DNA of 64,000 nt from Crossiella sp. S99.2. Lineage in GTDB: Bacteria; Actinomycetota; Actinomycetes; Mycobacteriales; Pseudonocardiaceae. Each line of letters starts with the position of its first letter. Within the stretch, counting starts at the first letter, position 1. Positions 40,232 through 49,063 of the stretch are shown in pieces. The position numbers were made by a program, and so were the translations under genes. The DNA is taken from positions 34,160-98,159 of the forward strand of contig NZ_JALMDK010000024.1 of NCBI RefSeq assembly GCF_023094165.1, written 5' to 3'. Below the pieces are notes generated by a model. It was not told the DNA's origin. It worked only from the letters and a program-made list of their open reading frames with translations, and did no database searches.

Positions 40232-43114
40232 GTGCGTTTCGGGGTGCTGGGTCCGCTGGCGGTGTGGACGGCGGAGGGCACGCCGCTGCGAGTGCCCGAG
40301 GCCAAGGTCCGCGCGCTGCTGGCGGTGCTGCTCGTGCACGCCGGCCGGGTGGTCTCGGCGGACCGGCTGGTCGAGGACCTGTGGGGCGAGCGGCCGCCGG
40401 CGAATCCGGCCGCGGCGGTGCAGCACAAGGTCTGGCAGCTGCGGCGGGCGATCGGCGCGGAGCTGGTCGAGTCCCGCCCGCCCGGCTACCTGCTGCGGGT
40501 CGAACCGGGAGCGCTGGACGCGGACCGGTTCACCGGCCTGCTCGACCGCGGTGACCCGGCCGGGGCGCTGGCGTTGTGGCGCGGGCCGGTGCTGGCCGAT
40601 TTCCCGGACGCCGGATTCGCCCGCGGCTACGCCGACCGGCTCGCCGAGGCCCGGCTGACCGCGATCGAGGACCTGGCGCAGGCCCGGCTGAGTGCGGGGG
40701 AGCCGGTGCTGGCCGAGTTGACCCCGCTGGTGCGGGAACACCCGCTGCGGGAACGGCTGCGTGCCCTGCACCTGCGCGCCCTCTACCTGGCCGGTCGCCA
40801 GGCCGAGGCGCTGACCAGCTACGCCGAACTACGCGAACGGCTGGCCGAGGAACTGGGCGCCGACCCCGGCCCCGAGCTGGCCGCGGTGCACCAGGCGATC
40901 CTGCGCCAGGACCCCGGACTCACCCGCCGTGGCAACCTGCCTGCCCCGCTCACCGGCCTGATCGGCCGGGACACCGACCGCGCCGAGGTCAGCGCGTTGC
41001 TGCGATCGGCGCGGCTGGTCACGCTGACCGGGCCGGGTGGGGTCGGCAAGACCACCCTGGCCTTGGCCACCGCCGCTTCTGAGTCCTTTGTGGACGGTGT
41101 GTGGCTGGTCGAGCTGGCCGGGCACGGACCCGCCGTCGAGGAGGCGGTCAGCGTGGCACTCGGCGTGCGCGAGGACGTGCCCAGCGCGGACCGGCTGCTG
41201 GACGCGGTGCGCGGCAAGCGGATGCTGCTGGTGCTGGACAACTGCGAGCACGTGCTCGAATCCGCCGCCGCGCTCGCCCAGCGGCTGCTGCGTGCCGCCC
41301 CGGACCTGCGCATCCTGGCCACCAGCCGGGAAGCGCTCGGCCTGGCCGGGGAAACCCAGCACCTGGTTCAGCCTTTGGCCACCGAGCACGCGGTGGAACT
41401 TTTCGCCGCCCGCGCGCCCGGCTTCCGACTCACCCCGGACAACACCGGCACGGTCGCCGCGATCTGCGCCCGGCTGGACGGCCTGCCGCTGGCCGTGGAA
41501 CTGGCCGCCACCCGGGTCCGGGTGCTCGGCGTCGACGAACTCGCCGCCCGGCTGGACGACCGGTTCCGGCTGCTCAACACCGGTCACCGCGGCGCACCGA
41601 CCCGCCAGCGGACGCTGCGCGCGATGATCGACTGGAGCTGGGAGCTGCTCACCGCGGCCGAACGCCTGGTGCTGAGCCGGCTGGCCGTGCACGCCGAAGG
41701 CTGCACGCTGGCCGCAGCCGAGGCGGTGTGCGCTGGCGACGGCGTGCGCCCGGAGGAAGTCCTGGACCTGCTGTCCCGGCTGGTCGACCGATCCCTGGTC
41801 ACCGGCGGGCCGCGCTACCGGCTGCTCGAATCCGTGGCCGCGTACTGCCTGGAGAAACTGGCCGAATCCGGTGAGCTGGACGCGGTCCGGCAGCGGCACC
41901 GGGTCTACTACCTCGCCCTGGCCGAACAGGCCGAGCTGCACGGGCCGGGTCAGCGCTGCTGGCTGGACGGACTGGACCGGGAGACCGCCAACCTGCACCG
42001 CGCCCTGGCCGGCGCCGAGGCCGACCTAGCGCTGCGGCTCACCGACGCGCTGGCCTGGTACTGGTTCCTGCGCGGCCGCTTCACCGAGGCCGTCCGCGCC
42101 TTCGACCTCGCGCTCAGCGCCTCCGGCGGAGACTCGGTGCGGCGCAGCCGGATCCAGTCCTGGCGCACTGGATTCCAGTCGCTCGCGGGGGTTCCGCAAC
42201 CCGATCTGTCCACTTCGGACAGTCGAACCGCCTGGTTTCTCGGGTACGCCATGCTCGGCAAGGGCGAACCCGCGATCAGCGAATGCCTCAACGCGGCCGC
42301 CCTGGCCGAGTTCGAGGCCACCGGTGACCGCTGGGGCGAGGCCGCCGCGCTCAGCACCCGCGCCGCCCAGGCGTTGCTGCAGGGCGACCTGGCCGCGATG
42401 TGCCGGGACGCCACCCGCAGCGCCGAACTGTTCGCCCAGCTCGGCGACCACTGGGGTCAGGCGCAGGCCACCGGCGAACTCGCCCAGCTGGCCGAGATCA
42501 CCGGCGACTACCCGGCCGCCGCCCGGCTGCACCGCGAAGGCCTGCGCTCGGCCGAGGAACTGGGCCTGTGGACCGCGGTCACCGCCAAACTCGCCGGACT
42601 CGGCCGGATCGCCCTGCTCACCGGCGACCTGGCCGAAGCCGCCGACCTGCACCGGCGCGCGCTCGAAGTCGCGGTGCGGCACGGCAACACCGCGGGAGAG
42701 CAGTTCGCCGAGGTCGGCCTCGGTCTGCTGGCCCGCCGTCAGGGCCGTCTGGACGAGGCCGAGGCGCACCTGCGGCGCTGGGTCGACTGGTGCCGCGAGG
42801 TGGACGGCGGCCCCGGCCTGGCCCTGATCCTCACCGAACTCGGCTTCATCGCCGAACAACGCGGCGGTCTCGCGTCCGCACTGGCCCTGCACACCGAAAG
42901 CCACCAGCTGGCCCAGAAAATCGGCGATCCGCGCGCCGTCGCGCTCACCGAGGAGGGCCTGGCCGGGGCGCACGCGGCCACCGATCCGGAGCTGGCCGCG
43001 ACCCTGCTCGGCCGGGCCGCCGCGACCAGGGCCGCGCTGGGCGCCCCACTGCCGCCCGCCGAACGCGGTGACGTGGAGCGCATCGAGCGGATCATCAGGG
43101 CAGCTTCGCGTTGA
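40232..43114 (+). CDS. AfsR/SARP-type regulator: winged helix-BTAD, NB-ARC ATPase, TPR
   Basis: 960 residues. The N-terminal OmpR-like winged helix (MRFGVLGPLAVWTAEGTPLR; VSADRLVEDLWGERPPANPA) is followed by the BTAD (about 95-240; LRALHLRALYLAGRQAEALT). An NB-ARC ATPase then shows Walker A GPGGVGKTTL at about 267-276, Walker B MLLVLDNCEHV and LATSREALGL. The C-terminal ~350 residues are TPR-like. Such proteins activate secondary-metabolite or stress operons from 11-bp-spaced heptamer repeats. It is divergent from the imine-reductase-like operon, its likely first target. Its last 20 bp overlap the convergent amylase gene. Confidence 0.92.
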   Translation: MRFGVLGPLAVWTAEGTPLRVPEAKVRALLAVLLVHAGRVVSADRLVEDLWGERPPANPAAAVQHKVWQLRRAIGAELVESRPPGYLLRVEPGALDADRFTGLLDRGDPAGALALWRGPVLADFPDAGFARGYADRLAEARLTAIEDLAQARLSAGEPVLAELTPLVREHPLRERLRALHLRALYLAGRQAEALTSYAELRERLAEELGADPGPELAAVHQAILRQDPGLTRRGNLPAPLTGLIGRDTDRAEVSALLRSARLVTLTGPGGVGKTTLALATAASESFVDGVWLVELAGHGPAVEEAVSVALGVREDVPSADRLLDAVRGKRMLLVLDNCEHVLESAAALAQRLLRAAPDLRILATSREALGLAGETQHLVQPLATEHAVELFAARAPGFRLTPDNTGTVAAICARLDGLPLAVELAATRVRVLGVDELAARLDDRFRLLNTGHRGAPTRQRTLRAMIDWSWELLTAAERLVLSRLAVHAEGCTLAAAEAVCAGDGVRPEEVLDLLSRLVDRSLVTGGPRYRLLESVAAYCLEKLAESGELDAVRQRHRVYYLALAEQAELHGPGQRCWLDGLDRETANLHRALAGAEADLALRLTDALAWYWFLRGRFTEAVRAFDLALSASGGDSVRRSRIQSWRTGFQSLAGVPQPDLSTSDSRTAWFLGYAMLGKGEPAISECLNAAALAEFEATGDRWGEAAALSTRAAQALLQGDLAAMCRDATRSAELFAQLGDHWGQAQATGELAQLAEITGDYPAAARLHREGLRSAEELGLWTAVTAKLAGLGRIALLTGDLAEAADLHRRALEVAVRHGNTAGEQFAEVGLGLLARRQGRLDEAEAHLRRWVDWCREVDGGPGLALILTELGFIAEQRGGLASALALHTESHQLAQKIGDPRAVALTEEGLAGAHAATDPELAATLLGRAAATRAALGAPLPPAERGDVERIERIIRAASR

Positions 43115-44507
43115 CGTGCAAGGCGATCCCGTCCTGCGCGGCCACGTCCGCGCGGAACCAGCCGCCGCCGTCCACCGTGTACACCGGCCCGCTGCACGAA
43201 CCGCCGCTGAAGTTGCCGTGCACCACATCGCAGTACCGGCCGGCGGGCAGCCCGGTCTGGAACGAGCGCCCGATCACCGGGCTCTCGTCGTTGAGCACCA
43301 GGTAACCCTTGTCCCCGCGGCCGAACCCGATCACGTCGTTTCCGTTGTCCCACCAGTTGTTCACGCCGGTGCCGCGTACCGCGTTGCGGAACTCGACCAG
43401 GTTCGCGATCACCTGCCAGCGGTGCTCGCACCGCCAGCGGTCGGTGAAACACGCGCTGTCCCTGGTGCGCCCGGACGCCTCCGCCGGTGGGCCCTCATCC
43501 TTGTTGCCGAACTCGTAACTGCTCATCAGCTTCGGCGAGCCGTACGGCCAGGCCAGCATGAACGCGTTCGCCAGCGCGTACCGCGCGTTGTCCCGGTAGG
43601 TCAGCACCCCGGAGCCGCGCTGGGTGTCGTGGTTGTCGGTGAAGACCACCGCACTGCCACTGGGCAGGGTGGACCCGAAGGTGCGCAGGTAGGACAGCTT
43701 CTCCTGGTTGAAAATCCGGGCCAGGTCCTCGCCGTAGTGGAACTCCAGCAGATCCCCGTTGCCCGCGTACTGCTCCGGCCGGATCGGCTCGCCCGCGCCC
43801 GGGATCACCTCCTGGTACAGGTAGGCAGGCCGGGACAGCCGGGCCTTGATCGCGGCGATGTCCCCCGGCGGCATGTGTTTGGCCGCGTCGATCCGGAACC
43901 CGTCCACGCCCAGGGCCAGCAACTTGTTCAGGTACCCGGCGATCCGGTCCCGCACGTAGTCCGAGCCGGATTTCAGGTCGGCCAGGTTCACCAGCTCGCA
44001 GAACTGCACCTCGTAGGCGTCCCGGTAGTTCTGGATGTCGTCGTTGCCGTTGCGGCCGCAGTGGTTGAAGTCCTGGTGCTGGTAGATCCCCGGGTAGTCG
44101 TAGTGCCCGAACCGGGAGCCGCCGCTGCCGGTGCCACCGCCGTCCTGCCCGGACATGTGGTTGATCACCGCGTCCGCGTACACCTTGACCCCGGCCGTGT
44201 GACAGGAGTCCACCATGGCCTTGAACTCGGACTCGTTGCCGCGCCTGGTGTTCAGCCCGTAGCTCACCGGCTGGTAGTCCTGCCACCACGGGAATCCGTT
44301 GACCACCACGTGTTCCTGCGGCGGCGAGACCTGCACCCCACCGAACCCGCGCGGACCCAGGAAGTCCCGGCATTCCCGCGCCACCGAGTTCCAGTTCCAG
44401 GAGAACAGGTGCACGAGCACGTCCTTGTTGCCCGGCGGCGCGGCCTGGGCCGTCGGGGTCAGCAACGCGCCCAGCAGGACGCAGACAAGCAGCACACAGC
44501 GACGCAT
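43095..44507 (-). CDS. Secreted GH13 alpha-amylase
   Basis: 470 residues. Signal peptide VLLVCVLLGALLTPTAQA. The catalytic barrel resembles Streptomyces and animal-type alpha-amylases: VYADAVINHMSG (calcium/region I), DGFRIDAAKHM with the nucleophile Asp, YLYQEVI with the acid/base Glu, and FTDNHDTQRGSG with the third Asp. A C-terminal all-beta domain contains the YCDVVHGNF segment. It degrades starch outside the cell. No separate starch-binding domain is present. ATG start at 44505-44507 with an AGAGGT sequence upstream. Confidence 0.95.
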   Translation of the reverse strand: MRRCVLLVCVLLGALLTPTAQAAPPGNKDVLVHLFSWNWNSVARECRDFLGPRGFGGVQVSPPQEHVVVNGFPWWQDYQPVSYGLNTRRGNESEFKAMVDSCHTAGVKVYADAVINHMSGQDGGGTGSGGSRFGHYDYPGIYQHQDFNHCGRNGNDDIQNYRDAYEVQFCELVNLADLKSGSDYVRDRIAGYLNKLLALGVDGFRIDAAKHMPPGDIAAIKARLSRPAYLYQEVIPGAGEPIRPEQYAGNGDLLEFHYGEDLARIFNQEKLSYLRTFGSTLPSGSAVVFTDNHDTQRGSGVLTYRDNARYALANAFMLAWPYGSPKLMSSYEFGNKDEGPPAEASGRTRDSACFTDRWRCEHRWQVIANLVEFRNAVRGTGVNNWWDNGNDVIGFGRGDKGYLVLNDESPVIGRSFQTGLPAGRYCDVVHGNFSGGSCSGPVYTVDGGGWFRADVAAQDGIALHVNAKLP

Positions 44508-44671
44508 GGTGACCTCTCAACGCTGAAAGGGCAGGGGTCTTGATCGTGGCAGCGGCTCGGGGTGACCACTAGGGGCACGGTGGGGATTTCCCCGTAAGCG
44601 CCTCGACGTACGGCGCAGTGTCGCTCCCAGGCGGACGATTTCCGCTGGTCAGATGCCCACCATCAATTACC

Positions 44672-46621
44672 GTGTACGCCTTGGGATTCCTGCTCGAGTT
44701 CGCCACTTCGCTGCTGCTGTTGCCGCCGCTGCTGCTGTGGGCCCGCGCCGTGCGCCGGCTCCCGGACGCGCGGAACTGGCGCCGCACCGCCCGCGCGGCC
44801 CGCCGCCGCTACTACTACGTGCTCGCGCTGCTGGCGCTGAAACTGCTGCCCGCGGCCCTGCTGCTCGGCCACGGCCTGGCCTTCGGCATCCGCCCGCTGC
44901 GCACCCTGGTCCTGCTCGGGGTGCCGATGATCATGGCGGCCCGCGGCACGCTGCCCGTGCTCAACCAGGCGATCCGCGCGGTCGAACCCACTCCGGACCT
45001 GCGACTCGCGGTCACCGCACCCGGCGTGGTGCTGCCCGCCCGGCTGGCCGCGGTCAGCGGGGGACTGCTGGTGGTGCTGAACCTGGTGGTGCAGGAGACG
45101 ATCACGCTCTGGCTCACCGGACTGGTGTTCGCGCTGGTCGCACTGGTGGTGGTGATCGACGTCAACCAGCGGCACCGGCGGCTGACCGGGCAGGTCGGCA
45201 CCATCCGCTGGTCGCCGTGGGCCCGGCTGGCCGCCCCGCTGGTGCTGGTGGTCGCGGCCGCCGGCTGCGGTGCGGTGGGCAGCACCATGTCCGCCTTCCC
45301 GGATCGGCTGTCCATGAACGCGCACGCCCACCACGGCGCGAGCACGGGCCCGACCCGCAGCGTCAAGGACCTCATCGGCGGGCCGTACCCCGGTCCAGTC
45401 CGGCAGTTCACCGTGGTCGCCGACGAAACCCGCATTCCACTGGCTTCCGGGCAACTCGTCGACGCCTGGACCTTCGGCGGCACCCTGCCCGGCCTGCCGC
45501 TGCGGGTGAAGCAGGGCGAGACCATCGAGCTGAAGCTGGTCAACCGGCTCGAAGCCACCCCGACCACCATCCACTGGCACGGCGTGGACGTGCCCAACGC
45601 GATGGACGGCGTCGCCGGGGTCACCCAGGACGCGGTCAAACCCGGCGGCGAGTTCACCTACCGCTTCCGCGCCGAGAAACCCGGCACCTACTGGTACCAC
45701 TCGCACCAGGTGGCCAACGAGCAGGTCACCCGCGGTCTGTTCGGCTCGCTGGTGGTCGAGCCCGCCACCGGGCCGGTCGCCGAGATCGACGAAACCCTGC
45801 TGGTGCACCACTGGAACGACCGCCTGGACGTGCGCAAGGCCGAGCCCGGCCGCCGGGTGCGGCTGCGCGTGGTCAACGCCAACTCCGGCACCGAACGCCT
45901 CACCCTCGCCGGCGCCCCGTTCCGGGTGGCCGCGGTGGACGGCCAGGACCTCAACGAACCCGGCGAGATCAGCGACCGGTCCATCACCCTCGGCGGTGGC
46001 GGCCGCGCCGACCTGGACTTCACCATGCCGGCGCACCCGGTGCGCATCGGTGGCCCCGGCACCCGCACCGCACTGGTGCTCAGCCCGGACGGAGTGTCCA
46101 CAGTGGACCAGCCAAGACACGCGCCCGAACTGGACCTGAGCGGCTACGGCAAGCCGAAGGCCACCCCGTTCGGCCCGGATTCGGCCTACACCAAGCACTT
46201 CACCGTCGACCTGGACCAGGGTGTCGGCTTCCACGCCGGTCGTCCCGGCTTCCTGTGGACGGTGGACGGCCGGGTGTTCCCGGACGCGCCGATGCTGATG
46301 GTCCGCGAGGGCGACCTGGTCCGGATGACCTTCCGCAACAAGGGCATGAACGACCATCCCATGCACCTGCACGGCCACCACGTGCTCGCGCTGAGCCGCG
46401 ACGGCGCCCCGTTCACCGGCAGCCCGCTGTGGCTGGACACCGTGCTGGTGCGTCCCGGCGAGACCTGGGAGGTCGCGTTCAAGGCGGACAACCCCGGCAT
46501 CTGGATGGACCATTGCCACGACCTGCTGCACGCCAGCAACGGGATGACCCTGCACCTGGGCTACGAGGGGGTCCGCACCCCGTTCACTGTCGGCAGCGCC
46601 ACCGGCAACAAGCCGGAGTAG
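44672..46621 (+). CDS. Multicopper oxidase with N-terminal membrane domain
   Basis: About 649 residues. The first ~215 hold five or six membrane segments (LEFATSLLLLPPLLLWARAV, LALLALKLLPAALLLGHGLA). The extracytoplasmic part is a two-domain-type multicopper oxidase with complete copper motifs: IHWHGVDVPN, YWYHSHQVANEQ, DHPMHLHGHH and WMDHCHDLLHASNGM with the type 1 Cys and Met. Laccase-like or metal-oxidising activity is expected; a Cu(I) oxidase role is plausible. The start is uncertain: GTG at 44672, upstream GTG at 44618, or TTG at 44681. It ends directly against the response-regulator gene. Confidence 0.9.
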   Translation: MYALGFLLEFATSLLLLPPLLLWARAVRRLPDARNWRRTARAARRRYYYVLALLALKLLPAALLLGHGLAFGIRPLRTLVLLGVPMIMAARGTLPVLNQAIRAVEPTPDLRLAVTAPGVVLPARLAAVSGGLLVVLNLVVQETITLWLTGLVFALVALVVVIDVNQRHRRLTGQVGTIRWSPWARLAAPLVLVVAAAGCGAVGSTMSAFPDRLSMNAHAHHGASTGPTRSVKDLIGGPYPGPVRQFTVVADETRIPLASGQLVDAWTFGGTLPGLPLRVKQGETIELKLVNRLEATPTTIHWHGVDVPNAMDGVAGVTQDAVKPGGEFTYRFRAEKPGTYWYHSHQVANEQVTRGLFGSLVVEPATGPVAEIDETLLVHHWNDRLDVRKAEPGRRVRLRVVNANSGTERLTLAGAPFRVAAVDGQDLNEPGEISDRSITLGGGGRADLDFTMPAHPVRIGGPGTRTALVLSPDGVSTVDQPRHAPELDLSGYGKPKATPFGPDSAYTKHFTVDLDQGVGFHAGRPGFLWTVDGRVFPDAPMLMVREGDLVRMTFRNKGMNDHPMHLHGHHVLALSRDGAPFTGSPLWLDTVLVRPGETWEVAFKADNPGIWMDHCHDLLHASNGMTLHLGYEGVRTPFTVGSATGNKPE

Positions 46622-47284
46622 CTAGTCACCCAGCCGGTAACCCATGCCCCGCACGGTGTGGATGCACTCCGCGCCAAGCTTGCGGCGCAACGCTCGCACG
46701 TACACATCCACCACGTTCGAGCCAGGATCGAAGTCATAACCCCACACGTGCGAGAGGATCTGCTCGCGGGTGAGCACCTGCCCCGGATGCCGCAGGAACA
46801 GCTCCAGCAGCGAGAACTCCCGCGCGGTCAGGTCCACCGTCCGGCCCTGGATCTGCGCCCGCCGGGTGCGCAGGTCCAGCGAAAGCTCGTCCTGACGCAA
46901 CACGGTGACCTCCGGCGCCCGCTCCGGGGCGCGCAACCGCAGGCGCACCCTGGCCAGCAACTCCTCGAACCGGAATGGCTTGGTCATGTAGTCATCGGCG
47001 CCACCCTCCAGGCCGGCCACGGTGTCGTGCACCGAGTCCCGCGCGGTCAGGATGATCACCGGCGTGGTCACCCGCGCCTGCCGCAACGCGTGCAGCACCG
47101 CGAACCCGTCCCGGCCGGGCAGCCCGAGGTCGAGCACCACCAGGTCGAAGTCCCCGGTCAGCGCGTAGTCCAGCGCGGTATTGCCGTCGCCGACCGTGCT
47201 GGTGCTGAACCCGTTGGCCCGCAACCCCTTCTCCACGAACGAGGCGATCCGCTGCTCGTCCTCGGCAATCAGGATCCGCCCCAC
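46622..47284 (-). CDS. OmpR-family response regulator
   Basis: 220 residues. The receiver has the acidic pair (AEDE), phospho-acceptor Asp52 (LVVLDLGLPG), Thr80 and Lys102 (MTKPFRF). The C-terminal winged helix (residues ~125-220) includes LTAREFSLLELFLRHPGQVL and VVDVYVRALRRKLG, then GMGYRLGD. It overlaps the histidine-kinase gene by 16 bp and is its cognate partner. The neighbouring oxidase gene is a likely target (inference). Confidence 0.95.
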   Translation of the reverse strand: MGRILIAEDEQRIASFVEKGLRANGFSTSTVGDGNTALDYALTGDFDLVVLDLGLPGRDGFAVLHALRQARVTTPVIILTARDSVHDTVAGLEGGADDYMTKPFRFEELLARVRLRLRAPERAPEVTVLRQDELSLDLRTRRAQIQGRTVDLTAREFSLLELFLRHPGQVLTREQILSHVWGYDFDPGSNVVDVYVRALRRKLGAECIHTVRGMGYRLGD

Positions 47285-48705
47285 GACGCCTCCCCATCCA
47301 CGGCCACCAACGGCAGCTCGACACCGAAGGTCGCCCCCGACCCCGGTTCGGACAACACCCGCACCACCCCGTGATGCGCCTCCGCGATCGCCTTCACGAT
47401 CGCCAGACCCAGCCCGGCGCCACTGCGGTCACTCCGTCCAGAACTACCCCGCGCGAACCGGTCGAAAATCGCCGCCCGGTCCGCCGCCGCGATACCCGGC
47501 CCCGAATCGGTGACCCAGAACGACACGTTCTCCCCGTGCACCGCCGACCCGAGCCGGATCTCATCGCCCTCGGCCGTGTGCTGCACCGCGTTCTGCGCCA
47601 ACTGCACCACCGCCTGGGTGACCCGGTGCGCGTCCAGCACCACTTCCTCCTCAGCCATCGACTCCAGCACCCAGCGCCGCGGCGCCAGCGCCCGCACCTT
47701 GGCGTCGATATCGCTGGTCAGCTCGGGCAGGGACACCGGGGCCGGCCGCAGGAAGTCCGGCCGCTCCGCCTTGGCCAGCAACAACAGGTCCTGCACGATC
47801 CGGTTCATCCGGTCCAGCTCATCGGTGCACAACCGCACCACCTCGGCCCGCTCCCGCGGATCATCACCCATCAGCTCCAGATGCCCGGACACGATCGTGA
47901 TCGGCGTCCGCAACTCGTGACTGGCATCGTCCAGGAACTGCCGCTGCGTCCGGAACGCCTGATCCAGCCGGTCCAGCATCGCGTTGAACTGCTCGGCCAG
48001 CGCGGCGATGTCGTCCTTGCCGTGCACCGGGATCCGCCGGGTCAGGTCATGCTCGGTGATCGCCGCCGCGGCCTGCCGCACCGTCCGGATCGGCGCCAGG
48101 ATCCGCCCGGCCACCACCCAGGACACCCCGGCCGCCAACAGGAACCCGATCACCGACACCAGTAACAGCAACCGGATCGTCTGGTCCGCCCCGGCCCGCA
48201 TCCGGTCCACGAAGAACGCGGTGACAAACGCGGCCCGGTGCGGTCCGGCCGCGGCCAGCTTCACCTTGGCCCAGCGCAGCTCACCCGCGGCAGTCGGCAC
48301 TGACCCGAAGCTCTCCGGCGCGTCCACGATCCCGCGCAGCAGCGGCTCATCCGCGGCCAGGTTCACCGGCGGCTCGCCGTAGGTGGCCACGTGCACCCTG
48401 CCGGTGTCCTCCACCGTCAGGCCGAGATGCACCTCGTTGTCCTCTGGGTACTGGTTGTTGTGCAGGTGCGCCTTCAGCAACCCGTTGGCATCGGTGATCA
48501 CCCTGCCCGGCCGTGGATCCCGCCCGGCCCTGGCGAATTCGGCGAACTCCTTGGTCTCCTGCTCCAGCCCCCGGTTCACCCGGTTCTCCACATCGGAGGT
48601 CAGCAGCCGCCACACCACGACCACCACCACGGCCAGCACCAGCGCCATGAACGCGAGCAGCCAGCCCATGATCTGCACCCGCGCGGGCATCCCGGGCCTA
48701 GCCAT
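47269..48705 (-). CDS. Sensor histidine kinase
   Basis: 478 residues. TM1 at ~12-35, an extracytoplasmic sensor of ~140 residues, TM2 at ~177-200, a HAMP linker, then the HisKA domain with His263 in DDASHELRTPIT. The HATPase domain has VQLAQNAVQHT, VTDSGPGIA and GAGLGLAIVKAIAEAHHG. The sensor contains LKAHLHNNQYPEDNEVHLGL, with several His residues that could bind metal. I take the ATG at 48703-48705, but three more in-frame ATGs lie up to 24 bp upstream, all inside the poly-Asp codons of the preceding gene, so it is translationally coupled to that gene. Confidence 0.93.
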   Translation of the reverse strand: MARPGMPARVQIMGWLLAFMALVLAVVVVVVWRLLTSDVENRVNRGLEQETKEFAEFARAGRDPRPGRVITDANGLLKAHLHNNQYPEDNEVHLGLTVEDTGRVHVATYGEPPVNLAADEPLLRGIVDAPESFGSVPTAAGELRWAKVKLAAAGPHRAAFVTAFFVDRMRAGADQTIRLLLLVSVIGFLLAAGVSWVVAGRILAPIRTVRQAAAAITEHDLTRRIPVHGKDDIAALAEQFNAMLDRLDQAFRTQRQFLDDASHELRTPITIVSGHLELMGDDPRERAEVVRLCTDELDRMNRIVQDLLLLAKAERPDFLRPAPVSLPELTSDIDAKVRALAPRRWVLESMAEEEVVLDAHRVTQAVVQLAQNAVQHTAEGDEIRLGSAVHGENVSFWVTDSGPGIAAADRAAIFDRFARGSSGRSDRSGAGLGLAIVKAIAEAHHGVVRVLSEPGSGATFGVELPLVAVDGEASWGGS

Positions 48706-48976
48706 CGTCGTCATCGTCATCGTCGTCATCCGGTGGTGGCGGCGGCACCACACTCGTCCGTGGCGGCGGTGGCTGGGTCGTCGGCGGTCCCGAGGTGGGC
48801 GGTCCCGGCGTCGGCGGGGGCGGCCCGGTGGTCGGCAGATAGGCGGGCACGCTCACCGACACCTCAGGCTGGATGTTCGGCGGCTGCACCCCACCCACCA
48901 GCGTGAACAACGCCAGCGCCGCGCCGGCCACCGCGGCAGCCACCGCAGCGGCCACCCCGATCCCCGACCACCTCAT
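48698..48976 (-). CDS. Small membrane protein with proline-rich stalk and poly-Asp tail
   Basis: 92 residues. MRWSGIGVAAAVAAAVAGAA and further hydrophobic residues form one membrane segment. A Pro/Thr-rich stalk follows (LPTTGPPPPTPGPPTSGPPT), and the protein ends in PPPPP, nine Asp and Gly. The ATG at 48974-48976 has GGGAGAGGG upstream. It overlaps the histidine kinase start, and belongs to one operon with the two-component system. The acidic tail, probably outside the cell, could bind cations such as copper or calcium and act as an accessory sensor; this is inference. No known family recognised. Confidence 0.72.
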   Translation of the reverse strand: MRWSGIGVAAAVAAAVAGAALALFTLVGGVQPPNIQPEVSVSVPAYLPTTGPPPPTPGPPTSGPPTTQPPPPRTSVVPPPPPDDDDDDDDDG

Positions 48977-49063
48977 GCCACCACCCTCTCCCACGCCACC
49001 CAGACGCAGATGAGCCGTAGATGAGGAAGTCTTCATCTACGTCCGGGGTGCCGCCACCCGAGG

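Noticed and set aside
48700..48730. Microsatellite-like ATCGTC repeat
   Set aside because: It is fully explained by Asp codons of the small membrane protein. It is kept only as a coding observation.
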